A stretch of 64,000 bases of DNA, taken from assembly GCA_046329235.1 (NCBI GenBank), contig JAXLVA010000001.1, positions 1,116,001-1,180,000 of the forward strand, given 5' to 3'. The notes under the pieces were generated by a model. The model saw only the letters and a program-made list of their open reading frames with translations. It was not told the origin of the DNA and searched no databases. This document shows, in pieces, positions 17,179 through 26,422 of the stretch. Each line of letters opens with the position of its first letter. Positions within the stretch are counted from its first letter, which is position 1. The translations under genes and the position numbers were made by a program. The DNA comes from JALONH01 sp046329235. GTDB taxonomy: Bacteria > Bacteroidota > Bacteroidia > Cytophagales > Cytophagaceae.

Positions 17179-19053
17179 TTAATCGAAGAACTTCCAACTG
17201 ATACCAAAATCAAGCGATCTGGGTAATCCTGTGTAGTATGGTGTGGTGAAATATCCGTCTTGTAAGACGCCTTGAAGTGCGTTGGATAGTTTTACAAAGA
17301 TACGTGTTTTGCGTATTTGTAAATTCACAAACACATCGGTAGATATCATCATCGGCATTTGGTGAAGTGGATTATCACCAGAGCTAACATAATACTGTTG
17401 CATTAAAGGATTATACATATAACCCATATAAGAACTACGATGCCATACATCAAAACCAAACTGAACCAAAGTTGCCTTTTTAAATAACCAAGATTCCCAA
17501 TAAACTTGAGTGGCATTTGTCCAGGTTGGAATACGTAAAATAGAGGTGTCACTTACATTTTGATAGGTACTAATATGATGTACGTTAAATTTCTTCCATA
17601 CTTTCAAATGCAGATCTACGCCTGCTTGGGTATGATTTACTTTTTCATCAGCTTGACTCATCAATGCATTTTTACCTAAGTAAATTAGGTCTTGATATTG
17701 AGTCCAACGAACATAGGGTTCTATTCTAAAAAAATGATTTTGCCATTGAAGACCTACATGCACTTGTGTCATTTGTTGGTTCACAAATGAGTTATCCCAT
17801 TGTTGCAGCCCTCCTACATAGCGTTGTTGTAATGAATTAGGAGATTTTGCAAGTTGTAGTATTTCAAATTTCCAAAACTTCCCTTTACCATATAATTCTA
17901 CACGATAAGTTTCATTATTTCCAGCTTCTAATATGGCCCCTACTTTCAAACTATCATTTGGTCGATATTCCAACTGACCTGCACCATATAATTCATCATA
18001 TGTTTTTGGGTAGGCTATTGAATCCCAAACTTTACTCTGACGCTCTAGATGACGTTGTTGTACATAAGTAGCATAAAAGAATTTCCCTATCGTTCCTTTA
18101 ATACCAGCTCTGGCATCGGTGGAATTAAAATTAGTTCTGTCTGCTATTAATTTTTTACCCATAGTCCAACCGAACGTAGTATCATAGAACACGGCGTTGT
18201 TGCTGGAGTCAATGTCATCGTATCGATTGGTTTGTCGGGTATGATCCAACTTCATAAATAGTTGAACCTTCTCCTGTCCTACTAACGCTTGATGAGCATA
18301 TAATCTATATTGATATCTTCTGTCTAAAGTGCGTGTTTTATTCAACCATACTCGCTCGATGTAATAATCAAACAAGTCTTTGTTTGCATCTCCTGAGTCT
18401 GGTTTTATACCACCGGTCTCATAGTTTTGATAATATAAATGATTAAATGAAGCTAAGAGTGCTCGAGTTTTATCTTTAGATAAGTGAGATGCTTGCACAT
18501 CCGCCACCCAATATTCCGCTAAGCGATCGTTACGAGTTATTCTACCATTGATTTTTTTGGACACCACTCTGCGTACATCAAATCCAACATTCCACTGAGG
18601 ATTAATGTTACGAGCAAAATTAACCTCCATGGATTGTTGTCCGCGACTACCTTGATAATATTGTAGTTCTGTATAAGGTGAACGGGTGTTATAATAACGT
18701 ATACGATCCGCATTATAAGCAAAGGCATCAGTAGTATGATAACCATTTGTTACACCTAAAGTACTCAAGTTGAGTGGTTGAAAATTATAGATAGGTGTAG
18801 CCCAGTTGCCCAGATCTTGTTGGAAGTATCCGTTTTTAAAGTTGGAAGTATAACGTTGAAAACTGAATAAGGTACTATCAAGCGTACGTGTGTAGGCTTG
18901 ATTCATATACACATCATTTTCGGTTGTGTATCGAATAGAATGATAACCGTAAGATTGTTTGGAACTATCATCTTGAATCTGTGCTATTGCATTGGAAGAA
19001 AGCAATAACACACCTATCCAAAGAAGTAATTTATATAGAAAACTTAATTTCAT
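17179..19053 (-). CDS. putative outer-membrane porin (Porin_10 family)
   Basis: 624 aa with signal peptide (about 8-25, ending SSNAIAQ), rich in alternating aromatic strands and ending in an aromatic residue (ISWKFFD), as expected of an outer-membrane beta-barrel. It matches the Bacteroidota putative porin family, PF14121. Overlaps lpxK by 4 nt (ATGA at 19050-19053), so the two are co-transcribed. Substrate unknown. Confidence 0.82.
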   Translation of the reverse strand: MKLSFLYKLLLWIGVLLLSSNAIAQIQDDSSKQSYGYHSIRYTTENDVYMNQAYTRTLDSTLFSFQRYTSNFKNGYFQQDLGNWATPIYNFQPLNLSTLGVTNGYHTTDAFAYNADRIRYYNTRSPYTELQYYQGSRGQQSMEVNFARNINPQWNVGFDVRRVVSKKINGRITRNDRLAEYWVADVQASHLSKDKTRALLASFNHLYYQNYETGGIKPDSGDANKDLFDYYIERVWLNKTRTLDRRYQYRLYAHQALVGQEKVQLFMKLDHTRQTNRYDDIDSSNNAVFYDTTFGWTMGKKLIADRTNFNSTDARAGIKGTIGKFFYATYVQQRHLERQSKVWDSIAYPKTYDELYGAGQLEYRPNDSLKVGAILEAGNNETYRVELYGKGKFWKFEILQLAKSPNSLQQRYVGGLQQWDNSFVNQQMTQVHVGLQWQNHFFRIEPYVRWTQYQDLIYLGKNALMSQADEKVNHTQAGVDLHLKVWKKFNVHHISTYQNVSDTSILRIPTWTNATQVYWESWLFKKATLVQFGFDVWHRSSYMGYMYNPLMQQYYVSSGDNPLHQMPMMISTDVFVNLQIRKTRIFVKLSNALQGVLQDGYFTTPYYTGLPRSLDFGISWKFFD

Positions 19054-20090
19054 TTAGTAACTGGTAATGCGGCAAGTTTAGTTTGAAACCATTGTAAAAA
19101 TGCCGGTTCATTTTCAATGTTTACGGTAATAGGTAAATAATACCAAGAATTTGGACGGCACGATTGAGAAATAAAGGGTTGTAATTTATACCAATCTTTC
19201 TCCGTCGTAATGATAATCGCATTTTCATATTCTGCCAACCAAGTATCAATGGTTTTAAATACTTCTTCTGAATAAGCAAAATGATCGATATAGGAAAAAT
19301 GTTTAATCAATCGGTACGACTGAGTGATGTATTTGTCTAAAGGTTTAGGATTCCCTAAAGCACTTACTAATAATACTTCTTGAGCATTACCAGGTTGTAA
19401 TGTTGTGCTATTATTTTTTAAATCCCCATAAGACAAACGTGTATAGAATACAGGAATATCTTTAGAAATGGTTTTATATAATTTCTTTTCAAATTTTTCT
19501 TTTTGAATTTCTTCCGGACATTTGGTGACAATGACTGCATCCGCACGGTTAGCATTATTCGGTGCTTCGCGCAGCATACCTCCCGGCAATAACATATCTT
19601 TAAAGAAAGGATCTTTATATTCTGTTAATAGAAATAAGATATTGGATTTTATTTTTCGATGTTGGAATACATCATCTAAAACAACATGAGTGATAGAAGA
19701 ATCTTCTCGATGAAATTGGGTTAAACCTTCATAGCGATCTTCGGAGACCACTACAGGGATCTGCTGTTGAAAGGATTGATAAACCATATAAGGTTCATCT
19801 CCTATGAGCGAAGGATCGGATTGTGGTGTAGCTTTTAAATAACCTTTGGTTTTTCGACCGTAACCACGACTCAGCATCGCAACGTTGGAAGATTTAGAAA
19901 GTAATGAAAGTAGATAAATGGTGAATGGTGTTTTACCGGTACCTCCTACTTTTAAATTCCCAACTCCTATGGTTATTTGAGGAGCTTGATAAGATTTTTT
20001 CCACCCCCAAGAGTAAAGCCAATTACGTGAGCCAGTAATTAGCAAATAGAGAAATGAAAATGGGAATAGTATAATTTTTCGTAAAAACAC
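19050..20090 (-). CDS. lpxK: tetraacyldisaccharide 4'-kinase
   Basis: Lipid A kinase at the inner membrane that adds the 4'-phosphate to tetraacyldisaccharide-1-phosphate. It has an N-terminal membrane helix, then Walker A GNLKVGGTGKTP (about 45-56), and the SRGYGRKTKG and LDDVFQHRK motifs. I place the start at GTG 20090 because VFLRKIILFPFSFLY aligns with the usual family N-terminus; a TTG at 20126 gives 12 extra residues. Upstream of a porin in the same transcript and divergent from the Nif3 gene. Confidence 0.92.
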   Translation of the reverse strand: MFLRKIILFPFSFLYLLITGSRNWLYSWGWKKSYQAPQITIGVGNLKVGGTGKTPFTIYLLSLLSKSSNVAMLSRGYGRKTKGYLKATPQSDPSLIGDEPYMVYQSFQQQIPVVVSEDRYEGLTQFHREDSSITHVVLDDVFQHRKIKSNILFLLTEYKDPFFKDMLLPGGMLREAPNNANRADAVIVTKCPEEIQKEKFEKKLYKTISKDIPVFYTRLSYGDLKNNSTTLQPGNAQEVLLVSALGNPKPLDKYITQSYRLIKHFSYIDHFAYSEEVFKTIDTWLAEYENAIIITTEKDWYKLQPFISQSCRPNSWYYLPITVNIENEPAFLQWFQTKLAALPVTK

Positions 20091-20155
20091 CTTACATTCG
20101 AATAGAAATTGAATAGCAAATTGCAAAGAGCTATTGACATTAACAAGAATGAATT

Positions 20156-21256
20156 ATGCAGATATCTGAAATCGTACGCTATTTAGATCAAGCTATACCT
20201 AAAGCCTTACAGGAAGATTATGATAATGTAGGTTTATTAGTGGGGAATACTTCTTCCGCATGTACTGGTATTTTAACTACGTTAGACGTTACAGAAGAGG
20301 TATTAGATGAAGCGATTCAGAAGGGCTGTAATCTCATTGTTTCCCATCACCCGGTGATATTCAAAGGGCTGAAGCAGTTAACCGGTAAAAACTATGTGGA
20401 ACGCATTGTCATCAAAGCGATTCAACACCAGATAGCATTGTATGCGATGCATACTAATTTAGATAATCATCCGGAGGGTGTAAACCTTCGTTTGGCTCAA
20501 ATTTTAGGCCTTCATTCCATTCAAATATTACAACCTAAGTCTTTGGTTTTAGGAAAGTTAGTTGTATTTGTGCCAATTCATTCGACAGAGATTGTGAAAG
20601 AAGCACTTTTTAAAGCCGGAGCCGGAACCGTGGGGAATTATGATGAATGTAGTTTTCAAGTGACGGGTACAGGAGAGTTTAAAGGGAATGACCAAAGTAA
20701 TCCAACCGTTGGAGAGCCTGGTGTGAGAGAATCGACTGATGAAAATCGTTTGGAGGTGATATATCCGTTGTACTTAGAATCGTCTATAGTAAAAGCTTTA
20801 TTACAAGCCCATCCATACGAAGAAGTGGCCTATGATTTAATACCTCTGCGTAATTCATGGACCCAAGTTGGAAGTGGAGCTGTGGGGTTACTACCGGAGG
20901 AAATGGAAGTGGAACAATTCCTTTCCTATGTGGGACAAAAAATGGATATCAACAATATTCGATTCACGACCGGGTTTACCGGAAAAGTGAAAAAAGTGGC
21001 CGTTTGCGGCGGTGTTGGAAGTTTTTTAATAAAATCTGCATTATATTCAGGTGCTCAGGCATTTATAACTTCAGATGTGAAGTACCATGAGTTTTTTGAT
21101 GCGGAAAACAAACTTCTGGTAGCGGATATTGGACATTATGAAACAGAAAAACATACAAAAGCTTTAATAAAAGATATTTTAACCAAAAAATTTACTAATA
21201 TTGCGGTCTATTTGTCTGAAAAGATTACAAACCCTATCGGTTATTTTACCTTATAA
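20156..21256 (+). CDS. Nif3-like dinuclear metal-centre protein
   Basis: 366-aa member of the Nif3/YbgI/YqfO family, with the longer layout that carries a PII/CutA-like insert (about 125-235). Metal-binding segments: LIVSHHPVIFKG, YAMHTNLDNHPEGVN and, at the C-terminus, VADIGHYETE. Often labelled GTP cyclohydrolase type 2, but the true role is unsettled. The stop codon abuts the ATG of the following zinc-ribbon gene at 21257, a widely conserved Bacteroidota pair. Confidence 0.9.
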   Translation: MQISEIVRYLDQAIPKALQEDYDNVGLLVGNTSSACTGILTTLDVTEEVLDEAIQKGCNLIVSHHPVIFKGLKQLTGKNYVERIVIKAIQHQIALYAMHTNLDNHPEGVNLRLAQILGLHSIQILQPKSLVLGKLVVFVPIHSTEIVKEALFKAGAGTVGNYDECSFQVTGTGEFKGNDQSNPTVGEPGVRESTDENRLEVIYPLYLESSIVKALLQAHPYEEVAYDLIPLRNSWTQVGSGAVGLLPEEMEVEQFLSYVGQKMDINNIRFTTGFTGKVKKVAVCGGVGSFLIKSALYSGAQAFITSDVKYHEFFDAENKLLVADIGHYETEKHTKALIKDILTKKFTNIAVYLSEKITNPIGYFTL

Positions 21257-22006
21257 ATGGAACATCTAACAATTGCTCAAAAACTGGAAGCGCTAGTAAA
21301 GCTTCAATCCATCGATTCAAAATTAAGCGAAATTATCACTGTAAGAGGTGATCTTCCGGAAGAAGTAAGAGACTTAGAGGATGAGTTAGCCGGATATCAA
21401 ACCAGATTAAGCAAATATCAAGATGATATTGCCAACATGGAAGAAGGCATTAAGAATTACAAAAATGCCATCAAAGATTCTGAAAAATTAATTAAGAAAT
21501 ACGAAGAGCAACAAAAGAACGTGCGTAACAACCGTGAGTTTGATGCGATTAGTAAAGAAGTAGAACTTCAACAATTAGAGATTCAAATTTCTGAGAAGAA
21601 AATCAAAGAAATGCACTATCAAATTGATTTGAAGAAAGAAGATATCAAGAAAACGGAAAACAACCTTTCTGAAAGATCGAAAGATTTAAAAAACAAGAAA
21701 GAAGAGTTAGAAGTTATCATTTCTGAATCTCAAGAGGAAGAAACGAAATTGATGAAAGAGCGTGAGAAAGCAGCGAAAAACATCGAAGATCGTTTGTTAA
21801 ACTCTTACGACAAGTTAAGATTAAACTACAGAAACGGTTTAGCAGTAGTATCTGTTAAGCGTGATGCTTGTGGTGGATGTTTCAACACTGTACCTCCGCA
21901 ACGTCAAGGTGAAATTCGTGAGAAAAAGAAAATCATCGTTTGCGAACATTGTGGTCGTATCTTAGCTAATGTTGAAACATACATTTTAGAAACTGCAAAA
22001 AAATAA
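21257..22006 (+). CDS. coiled-coil protein with C4 zinc ribbon (zf-RING_7)
   Basis: 249 aa. A long antiparallel coiled coil (about 30-185, very rich in K and E) is followed by a zinc ribbon with CGGC and CEHCG (about 205-233). It resembles CT398/HP0958-type proteins (PF02591), some of which act as adaptors for secretion or RNA polymerase sigma54. Starts directly after the Nif3 stop. A strong hairpin terminator follows at 22043-22080. Confidence 0.85.
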   Translation: MEHLTIAQKLEALVKLQSIDSKLSEIITVRGDLPEEVRDLEDELAGYQTRLSKYQDDIANMEEGIKNYKNAIKDSEKLIKKYEEQQKNVRNNREFDAISKEVELQQLEIQISEKKIKEMHYQIDLKKEDIKKTENNLSERSKDLKNKKEELEVIISESQEEETKLMKEREKAAKNIEDRLLNSYDKLRLNYRNGLAVVSVKRDACGGCFNTVPPQRQGEIREKKKIIVCEHCGRILANVETYILETAKK

Positions 22007-22042
22007 TCGTATCGGTTGAAACTGGTTACGTACATAAATTTT

Positions 22043-22080
22043 AAAAGGGTGTGTTTTTGGATGCACCCTTTTTTATTTTT
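22043..22080 (+). terminator. rho-independent terminator overlapping the next gene's start
   Basis: AAAAGGGTG (22043-22051) pairs perfectly with CACCCTTTT (22064-22072) across a 12-nt loop, followed by TTATTTTT. It sits 37 nt after the zinc-ribbon gene, but the right arm contains the ATG and first codons of the following TPR gene. Confidence 0.7.
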
Positions 22081-23515
22081 CATTTGTGCTGTTCTCCCCT
22101 CACAAGCGCAATATACTTTTGCCCCTGAATTACAGAAGGCCTATTATCAAATAATAAAACTTAAAATAAGTTCCGGAGATTCTATTCTTACTTCCTACTT
22201 AAAAGAGAATGGTAAAAATGGTATAGCCTATTATTTACAGTCTTTAGCAACCACTACTGAGATCTTTGTTTCTGAAGATGTGAGTTTATACAACCAGCAT
22301 AAATATCTGGCATCGGAGTATGAAGAGAATATTCGAAAGCTCCCTACAAATAACCCATACTATCGCTTTTGTTTAGCAGAAGTATATTTACAATGGGCAA
22401 TGGTGAAGATGAAATTCAAGGATGAATTGAGTGCAACCATGGATGCCAAAAAAGCATTGAATCTTCTAAATGAAAATGCTAAACTCTACCCTTCTTTTTT
22501 ACCTACAAAAAAATCATTGGGTATGTTGAATATGTTGTTAGGCTCTATCCCATCTCAATATACTTGGGTTACCAACACACTTGGATTTAAAGGTAATGTA
22601 GAAACAGGTAAAACGTATTTGAAAGAAGTGATTCAAGCTCGAATTATATTTTCGCATGAAGCCAATTTGTACTTGGCCTTATGTAATCAATATGTTTTAC
22701 ATGAAGATGCAGATGTTCACTCGTTGAAGAATTTTATTTCAGTTTATCCGGATAATTTACTTTGGAATTATATCACCACTAGTTTACTACTCAAACAAGG
22801 AAACGCTAGAGAAGCCCTATTGATAGTGGAAAAACACCCTACCGGAAAATCTTATGTCAACTTTCCTTTTATTGAATATGTGCATGGGGAAGCGTTGATG
22901 CAAACCGGTAAATACGAACAGTCTAGAACTTATTTCCTTCAGTTTATAGAAAATAATAAAGGGAAGAATTTATTGAAGGATAGTTATTTTAAATTATTCC
23001 TATCCTATTGGTTACTCAATCAAGATGCCAATGCGATGATTTATTGGAATAAAATCAATCAGGTGGGACAAGTAGTTTATGAAGCTGATAAGTATGCCGA
23101 TAAAATTGTGAAAGCAAATGAATTACCTAATAAAACGTTAACTAAAATTCGATTATACACCGATGGTGGTTTGTATCAGGAAGCGCAAGCCATACTTAAA
23201 GTAACCGGTGTAAATGATATGTCGAACTACAAAGATAAGTTGGAATATTACTATCGTATCGCTCGATTAAATCATAAAATGGGACAACTGAATGATGCGA
23301 TTGATTATTATAAAAAGGTTATTCAATTATCTAAGAACAATTCTTATTACTTTGCACCTAATTCAGCTCTTCAGCTGGGGTATATATTTGAAGGGATGAA
23401 AAACTACCCTATGGCAAAAATGTACTATCAGCAAGCGATTAACTACAAAAATCACGAATACGAATCCAGTATAGAACAAAAAGCGAAAGCAGGTCTAGCT
23501 TATTTACCTAAATGA
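22061..23515 (+). CDS. secreted TPR protein
   Basis: 484 aa from ATG at 22061; a TTG at 22016 would give 15 extra residues. A signal peptide (PFLFFICAVLPSQAQ) is followed by helical TPR-like pairs; clear repeats are at about 390-480 (NDAIDYYKKVIQLSKNNSYY, then GMKNYPMAKMYYQQAIN). Probably periplasmic. It overlaps pabB by 4 nt (ATGA). The start region coincides with a terminator hairpin, so its expression may depend on read-through. Confidence 0.7.
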   Translation: MHPFLFFICAVLPSQAQYTFAPELQKAYYQIIKLKISSGDSILTSYLKENGKNGIAYYLQSLATTTEIFVSEDVSLYNQHKYLASEYEENIRKLPTNNPYYRFCLAEVYLQWAMVKMKFKDELSATMDAKKALNLLNENAKLYPSFLPTKKSLGMLNMLLGSIPSQYTWVTNTLGFKGNVETGKTYLKEVIQARIIFSHEANLYLALCNQYVLHEDADVHSLKNFISVYPDNLLWNYITTSLLLKQGNAREALLIVEKHPTGKSYVNFPFIEYVHGEALMQTGKYEQSRTYFLQFIENNKGKNLLKDSYFKLFLSYWLLNQDANAMIYWNKINQVGQVVYEADKYADKIVKANELPNKTLTKIRLYTDGGLYQEAQAILKVTGVNDMSNYKDKLEYYYRIARLNHKMGQLNDAIDYYKKVIQLSKNNSYYFAPNSALQLGYIFEGMKNYPMAKMYYQQAINYKNHEYESSIEQKAKAGLAYLPK

Positions 23516-24789
23516 TGCACGCTTATCCCACCGATCAAGAAACGTTTATTCGTTTTCTGTTGTACTATGCTCATGAGAATTTCTCCCATGTAGCCTATTA
23601 TACAGATAATGATTACACGAATTATCCTTTGGGAGGTTTTGATCATGTACTAGCATTAGGTAATAAACGGGATGTCCGTTTTGAAAAAAATGTAGATTGG
23701 AATGAGTTAGAATGTTTTTGGCAAAAACATAATTCATTTACATGTGGCTATATCGCTTATGATGCCTATGAAAATTGGTATTCTGAATTAGTTACTGACA
23801 AACCTAGTATACTACCTCAAATGCCCGTCGCTTGTTGGTGGTTGCCGGAAATTGTTATCTATTTCCGCAAGGATGGTTATTCCACTTCTGCTGATATTTC
23901 TTTTATTCTAGATGGATTGGATACATTTACTACAGAGAGTAAGACACCTACCATCTCGGAACAAGCACCACATGCTTGGATCAACAAAGAACAATACATT
24001 CAACAGGTACATCAAATCCAACAATGGTTACAACGTGGAAATATATACGAGTTAAACTATTGTATCCCATTTTCAGGTAAAGCTACCATACATCCGGTAG
24101 ATTATTATTTGAAGTTAAATGAACTCTCTCCTATGCCCTTCAGTGGATGGATAAAGGCTGATGATTTCATGATTTTTTCAGCCTCTCCGGAACGCTTTCT
24201 AAAACAGGATTATTCATTTGTTATTTCTCAACCTATTAAAGGTACAGCCAAACGTTCGTCTGATTCGGAGTTGGATGAAAAACAGAAACAATGTTTGATT
24301 GATTCAGAAAAAGAGCGAGCTGAGAATAGTATGATTGTAGATTTAGTTCGCCATGATTTATCTCAAATAGCGATTGATGGCACAGTTAAAGTGAAAGAGT
24401 TGTATGGAGTTTATAGCTTCCCTACCGTACATCAAATGATTTCAACGGTAGCGGCTGAGATAGATGTGACGCAAACAAGTTTAGTGGATGTTTTTGAAGC
24501 TACATTCCCTATGGGAAGTATGACGGGGGCTCCCAAGTACAACGCATTAAAATATATTTCGGAAATAGAACCTGTGAAGCGTGGCGCATTTTCTGGAACC
24601 ATGGGATATAAATTGCATCAACATCATTTTGATGGAAACGTTTTGATACGTTCTCTGTTCTACGATGCAAAAAATAAAGACTATTACTTCGAAGCCGGAA
24701 GTGCTATTACCATATACGCTAATGCAGAGCAAGAATATGAAGAGTGTTTGTTGAAAGCATCTGTCATTAAAAGTATGTTGCCCTCATGA
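23512..24789 (+). CDS. pabB: aminodeoxychorismate synthase component I / chorismate-binding enzyme
   Basis: 425 aa of the anthranilate/para-aminobenzoate synthase component I family. The C-terminal chorismate-binding domain has QPIKGTAKR, ENSMIVDLVRHDLSQI, GSMTGAPKYNA and FEAGSAITIYA. There is no fused glutaminase and no TrpE-type leucine/tryptophan site is evident. The folate role (chorismate + NH3 to ADC) is more likely than tryptophan synthesis because no trp genes are adjacent. Overlaps its neighbours on both sides by 4 nt. Confidence 0.85.
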   Translation: MMHAYPTDQETFIRFLLYYAHENFSHVAYYTDNDYTNYPLGGFDHVLALGNKRDVRFEKNVDWNELECFWQKHNSFTCGYIAYDAYENWYSELVTDKPSILPQMPVACWWLPEIVIYFRKDGYSTSADISFILDGLDTFTTESKTPTISEQAPHAWINKEQYIQQVHQIQQWLQRGNIYELNYCIPFSGKATIHPVDYYLKLNELSPMPFSGWIKADDFMIFSASPERFLKQDYSFVISQPIKGTAKRSSDSELDEKQKQCLIDSEKERAENSMIVDLVRHDLSQIAIDGTVKVKELYGVYSFPTVHQMISTVAAEIDVTQTSLVDVFEATFPMGSMTGAPKYNALKYISEIEPVKRGAFSGTMGYKLHQHHFDGNVLIRSLFYDAKNKDYYFEAGSAITIYANAEQEYEECLLKASVIKSMLPS

Positions 24790-26312
24790 AAAAAGTATTA
24801 GGCACGTGGGATTTAACGGCGATGGGTGTCGCTTCGATGGTGGGAGCCGGAATATTCTCAACCATTGGAATGGCCGCTCATGCAGGAGGACCGGGTGTTA
24901 TATTACTTTTTCTTTTTACCGGAATTACCTGTTTATTTTCCGCTTTGTGTTATGCTGAATTAGCCGCAGCACATCCTGAAACCGGAAGTGCCTATACTTA
25001 TGCTTTTCGAAGGTTCGGTCCTTTGGTAGGATGGATTATCGGTTGGGATTTATTTCTTGAATACGCAGTTGGTAACATGGCAGTGGCGATTTCTTGGTCA
25101 GATTATTTATCGCAGTTTCTTTCTACCATTGATATCCATATACCAGCTTGGCTGACCATGTCATATACTGAAGCAAAAGCGGAAGCTTCGCAGGATGCAG
25201 TGTTAGCGTGGGCTCAAGCACCTCGTTTCTTTGGAACAAAATTTATCGCGGATATTCCTGCTATCGGAATTACATTCATTATTACATTATTAGTTTGGTT
25301 AGGTATTCGTGAATCAAATGGTGTGAATTTATTTTTAGTAGCCGTCAAACTATCCATTCTATTAATCATTATTACTTTGGGTTGGAGTTTTGTACAGCCT
25401 ACGCACTGGACTCCCTTTTTACCAAATGGCTGGACAGGTGTATTCTCGGGCACCGCAGCGGTATTCTTCGCCTATATTGGGTTTGATGCCATTACCACTT
25501 TAGCCGGAGAAACCAAAGATGCTAGTAAGCAATTACCCCGTGCTATTCTATATTCTTTATTGATAGTAACATCTCTTTATGTACTACTTTCTGTTGTGTT
25601 AACAGGAATGGTTTCCTATACCGAATTGAATGTAGGTGACCCATTATTATTTGCTATTCAAAAAGTGGGTTGGGTCATGATGCAACCATGGGTAGGCATT
25701 TCAGCGATTTTGTCTATGACAGGTGTCCTACTTGTATTTCAATTAGGACAACCACGTATATGGATGGCTATGAGTAAAGATGGTCTTCTTCCCTCCTTTC
25801 TTTCGTCTATTCATCCTAAATTTCATACACCAACTTGGGCTACCTGGTTGACAGGTTTTAGTATCACAATTCCTTTGTTGTTTTTAGACTTGAAAGAAGT
25901 GGTTGACTTGACTAGTATTGGTACCTTATTCGCTTTCCTAGTGGTATGTGCAGGCGTTTGGTGGAAACCTAGAATGGAGTCATCCTTTAAAGTTCCTTAT
26001 ATCAATGGGCGGTATTGGACCGCTCTAATCATTCTACCTACTTTACTATTTTATATTTTAACCATCAATCCCGGGGCTTTATCTTTCATAGGGAAAGGTA
26101 TGACTATGATATGCTTATTAGCCATAGTAATGGTCGTTCGTTTTACCTTTATAAAGCAACTTTCTTTGCTTCCTGCATTGGGTGTTTGCAGTAATCTTTT
26201 TTTACTTTCCACCATGAGCGATGTGAATTGGCTTCGATTTATCATTTGGTTAGCCCTCGGTGGGATTATTTTTTATACATATGGCAAATACAGAGTAAGT
26301 TCTGACAAGTAA
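24786..26312 (+). CDS. APC-family amino acid permease
   Basis: 508 aa with about 12-14 TM helices. The N-terminal GVASMVGAGIFSTIG motif is the substrate-binding unwound helix of APC/CAT transporters. Further helices include GVFSGTAAVFFAYIGFDAIT and LGQPRIWMAMSKDGLLP, both characteristic of cationic amino acid transporter-like permeases. Overlaps pabB by ATGA. Substrate not determinable. Confidence 0.9.
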   Translation: MKKVLGTWDLTAMGVASMVGAGIFSTIGMAAHAGGPGVILLFLFTGITCLFSALCYAELAAAHPETGSAYTYAFRRFGPLVGWIIGWDLFLEYAVGNMAVAISWSDYLSQFLSTIDIHIPAWLTMSYTEAKAEASQDAVLAWAQAPRFFGTKFIADIPAIGITFIITLLVWLGIRESNGVNLFLVAVKLSILLIIITLGWSFVQPTHWTPFLPNGWTGVFSGTAAVFFAYIGFDAITTLAGETKDASKQLPRAILYSLLIVTSLYVLLSVVLTGMVSYTELNVGDPLLFAIQKVGWVMMQPWVGISAILSMTGVLLVFQLGQPRIWMAMSKDGLLPSFLSSIHPKFHTPTWATWLTGFSITIPLLFLDLKEVVDLTSIGTLFAFLVVCAGVWWKPRMESSFKVPYINGRYWTALIILPTLLFYILTINPGALSFIGKGMTMICLLAIVMVVRFTFIKQLSLLPALGVCSNLFLLSTMSDVNWLRFIIWLALGGIIFYTYGKYRVSSDK

Positions 26313-26329
26313 TTTAACCTAAAATATCG

Positions 26330-26370
26330 CTGACATTCTGTCAGTTTTAGCCTCTTTTTTACTATATTTG
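26330..26370 (+). promoter_or_regulatory. palindrome plus -7 box upstream of miaB
   Basis: CTGACATTCTGTCAG (26330-26344) has perfect 6-bp arms. It is followed by TATATTTG (26363-26370), which fits the Bacteroidota -7 consensus TAnnTTTG. The start codon is 52 bp downstream. A clear -33 TTTG at the usual spacing is not visible. Candidate operator and promoter for the miaB-secG run. Confidence 0.4.
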
Positions 26371-26422
26371 TATGGTAATTGTGTCCTAAAAACAAAGCTA
26401 AAAAGGGAATAATAGCTCTCCT

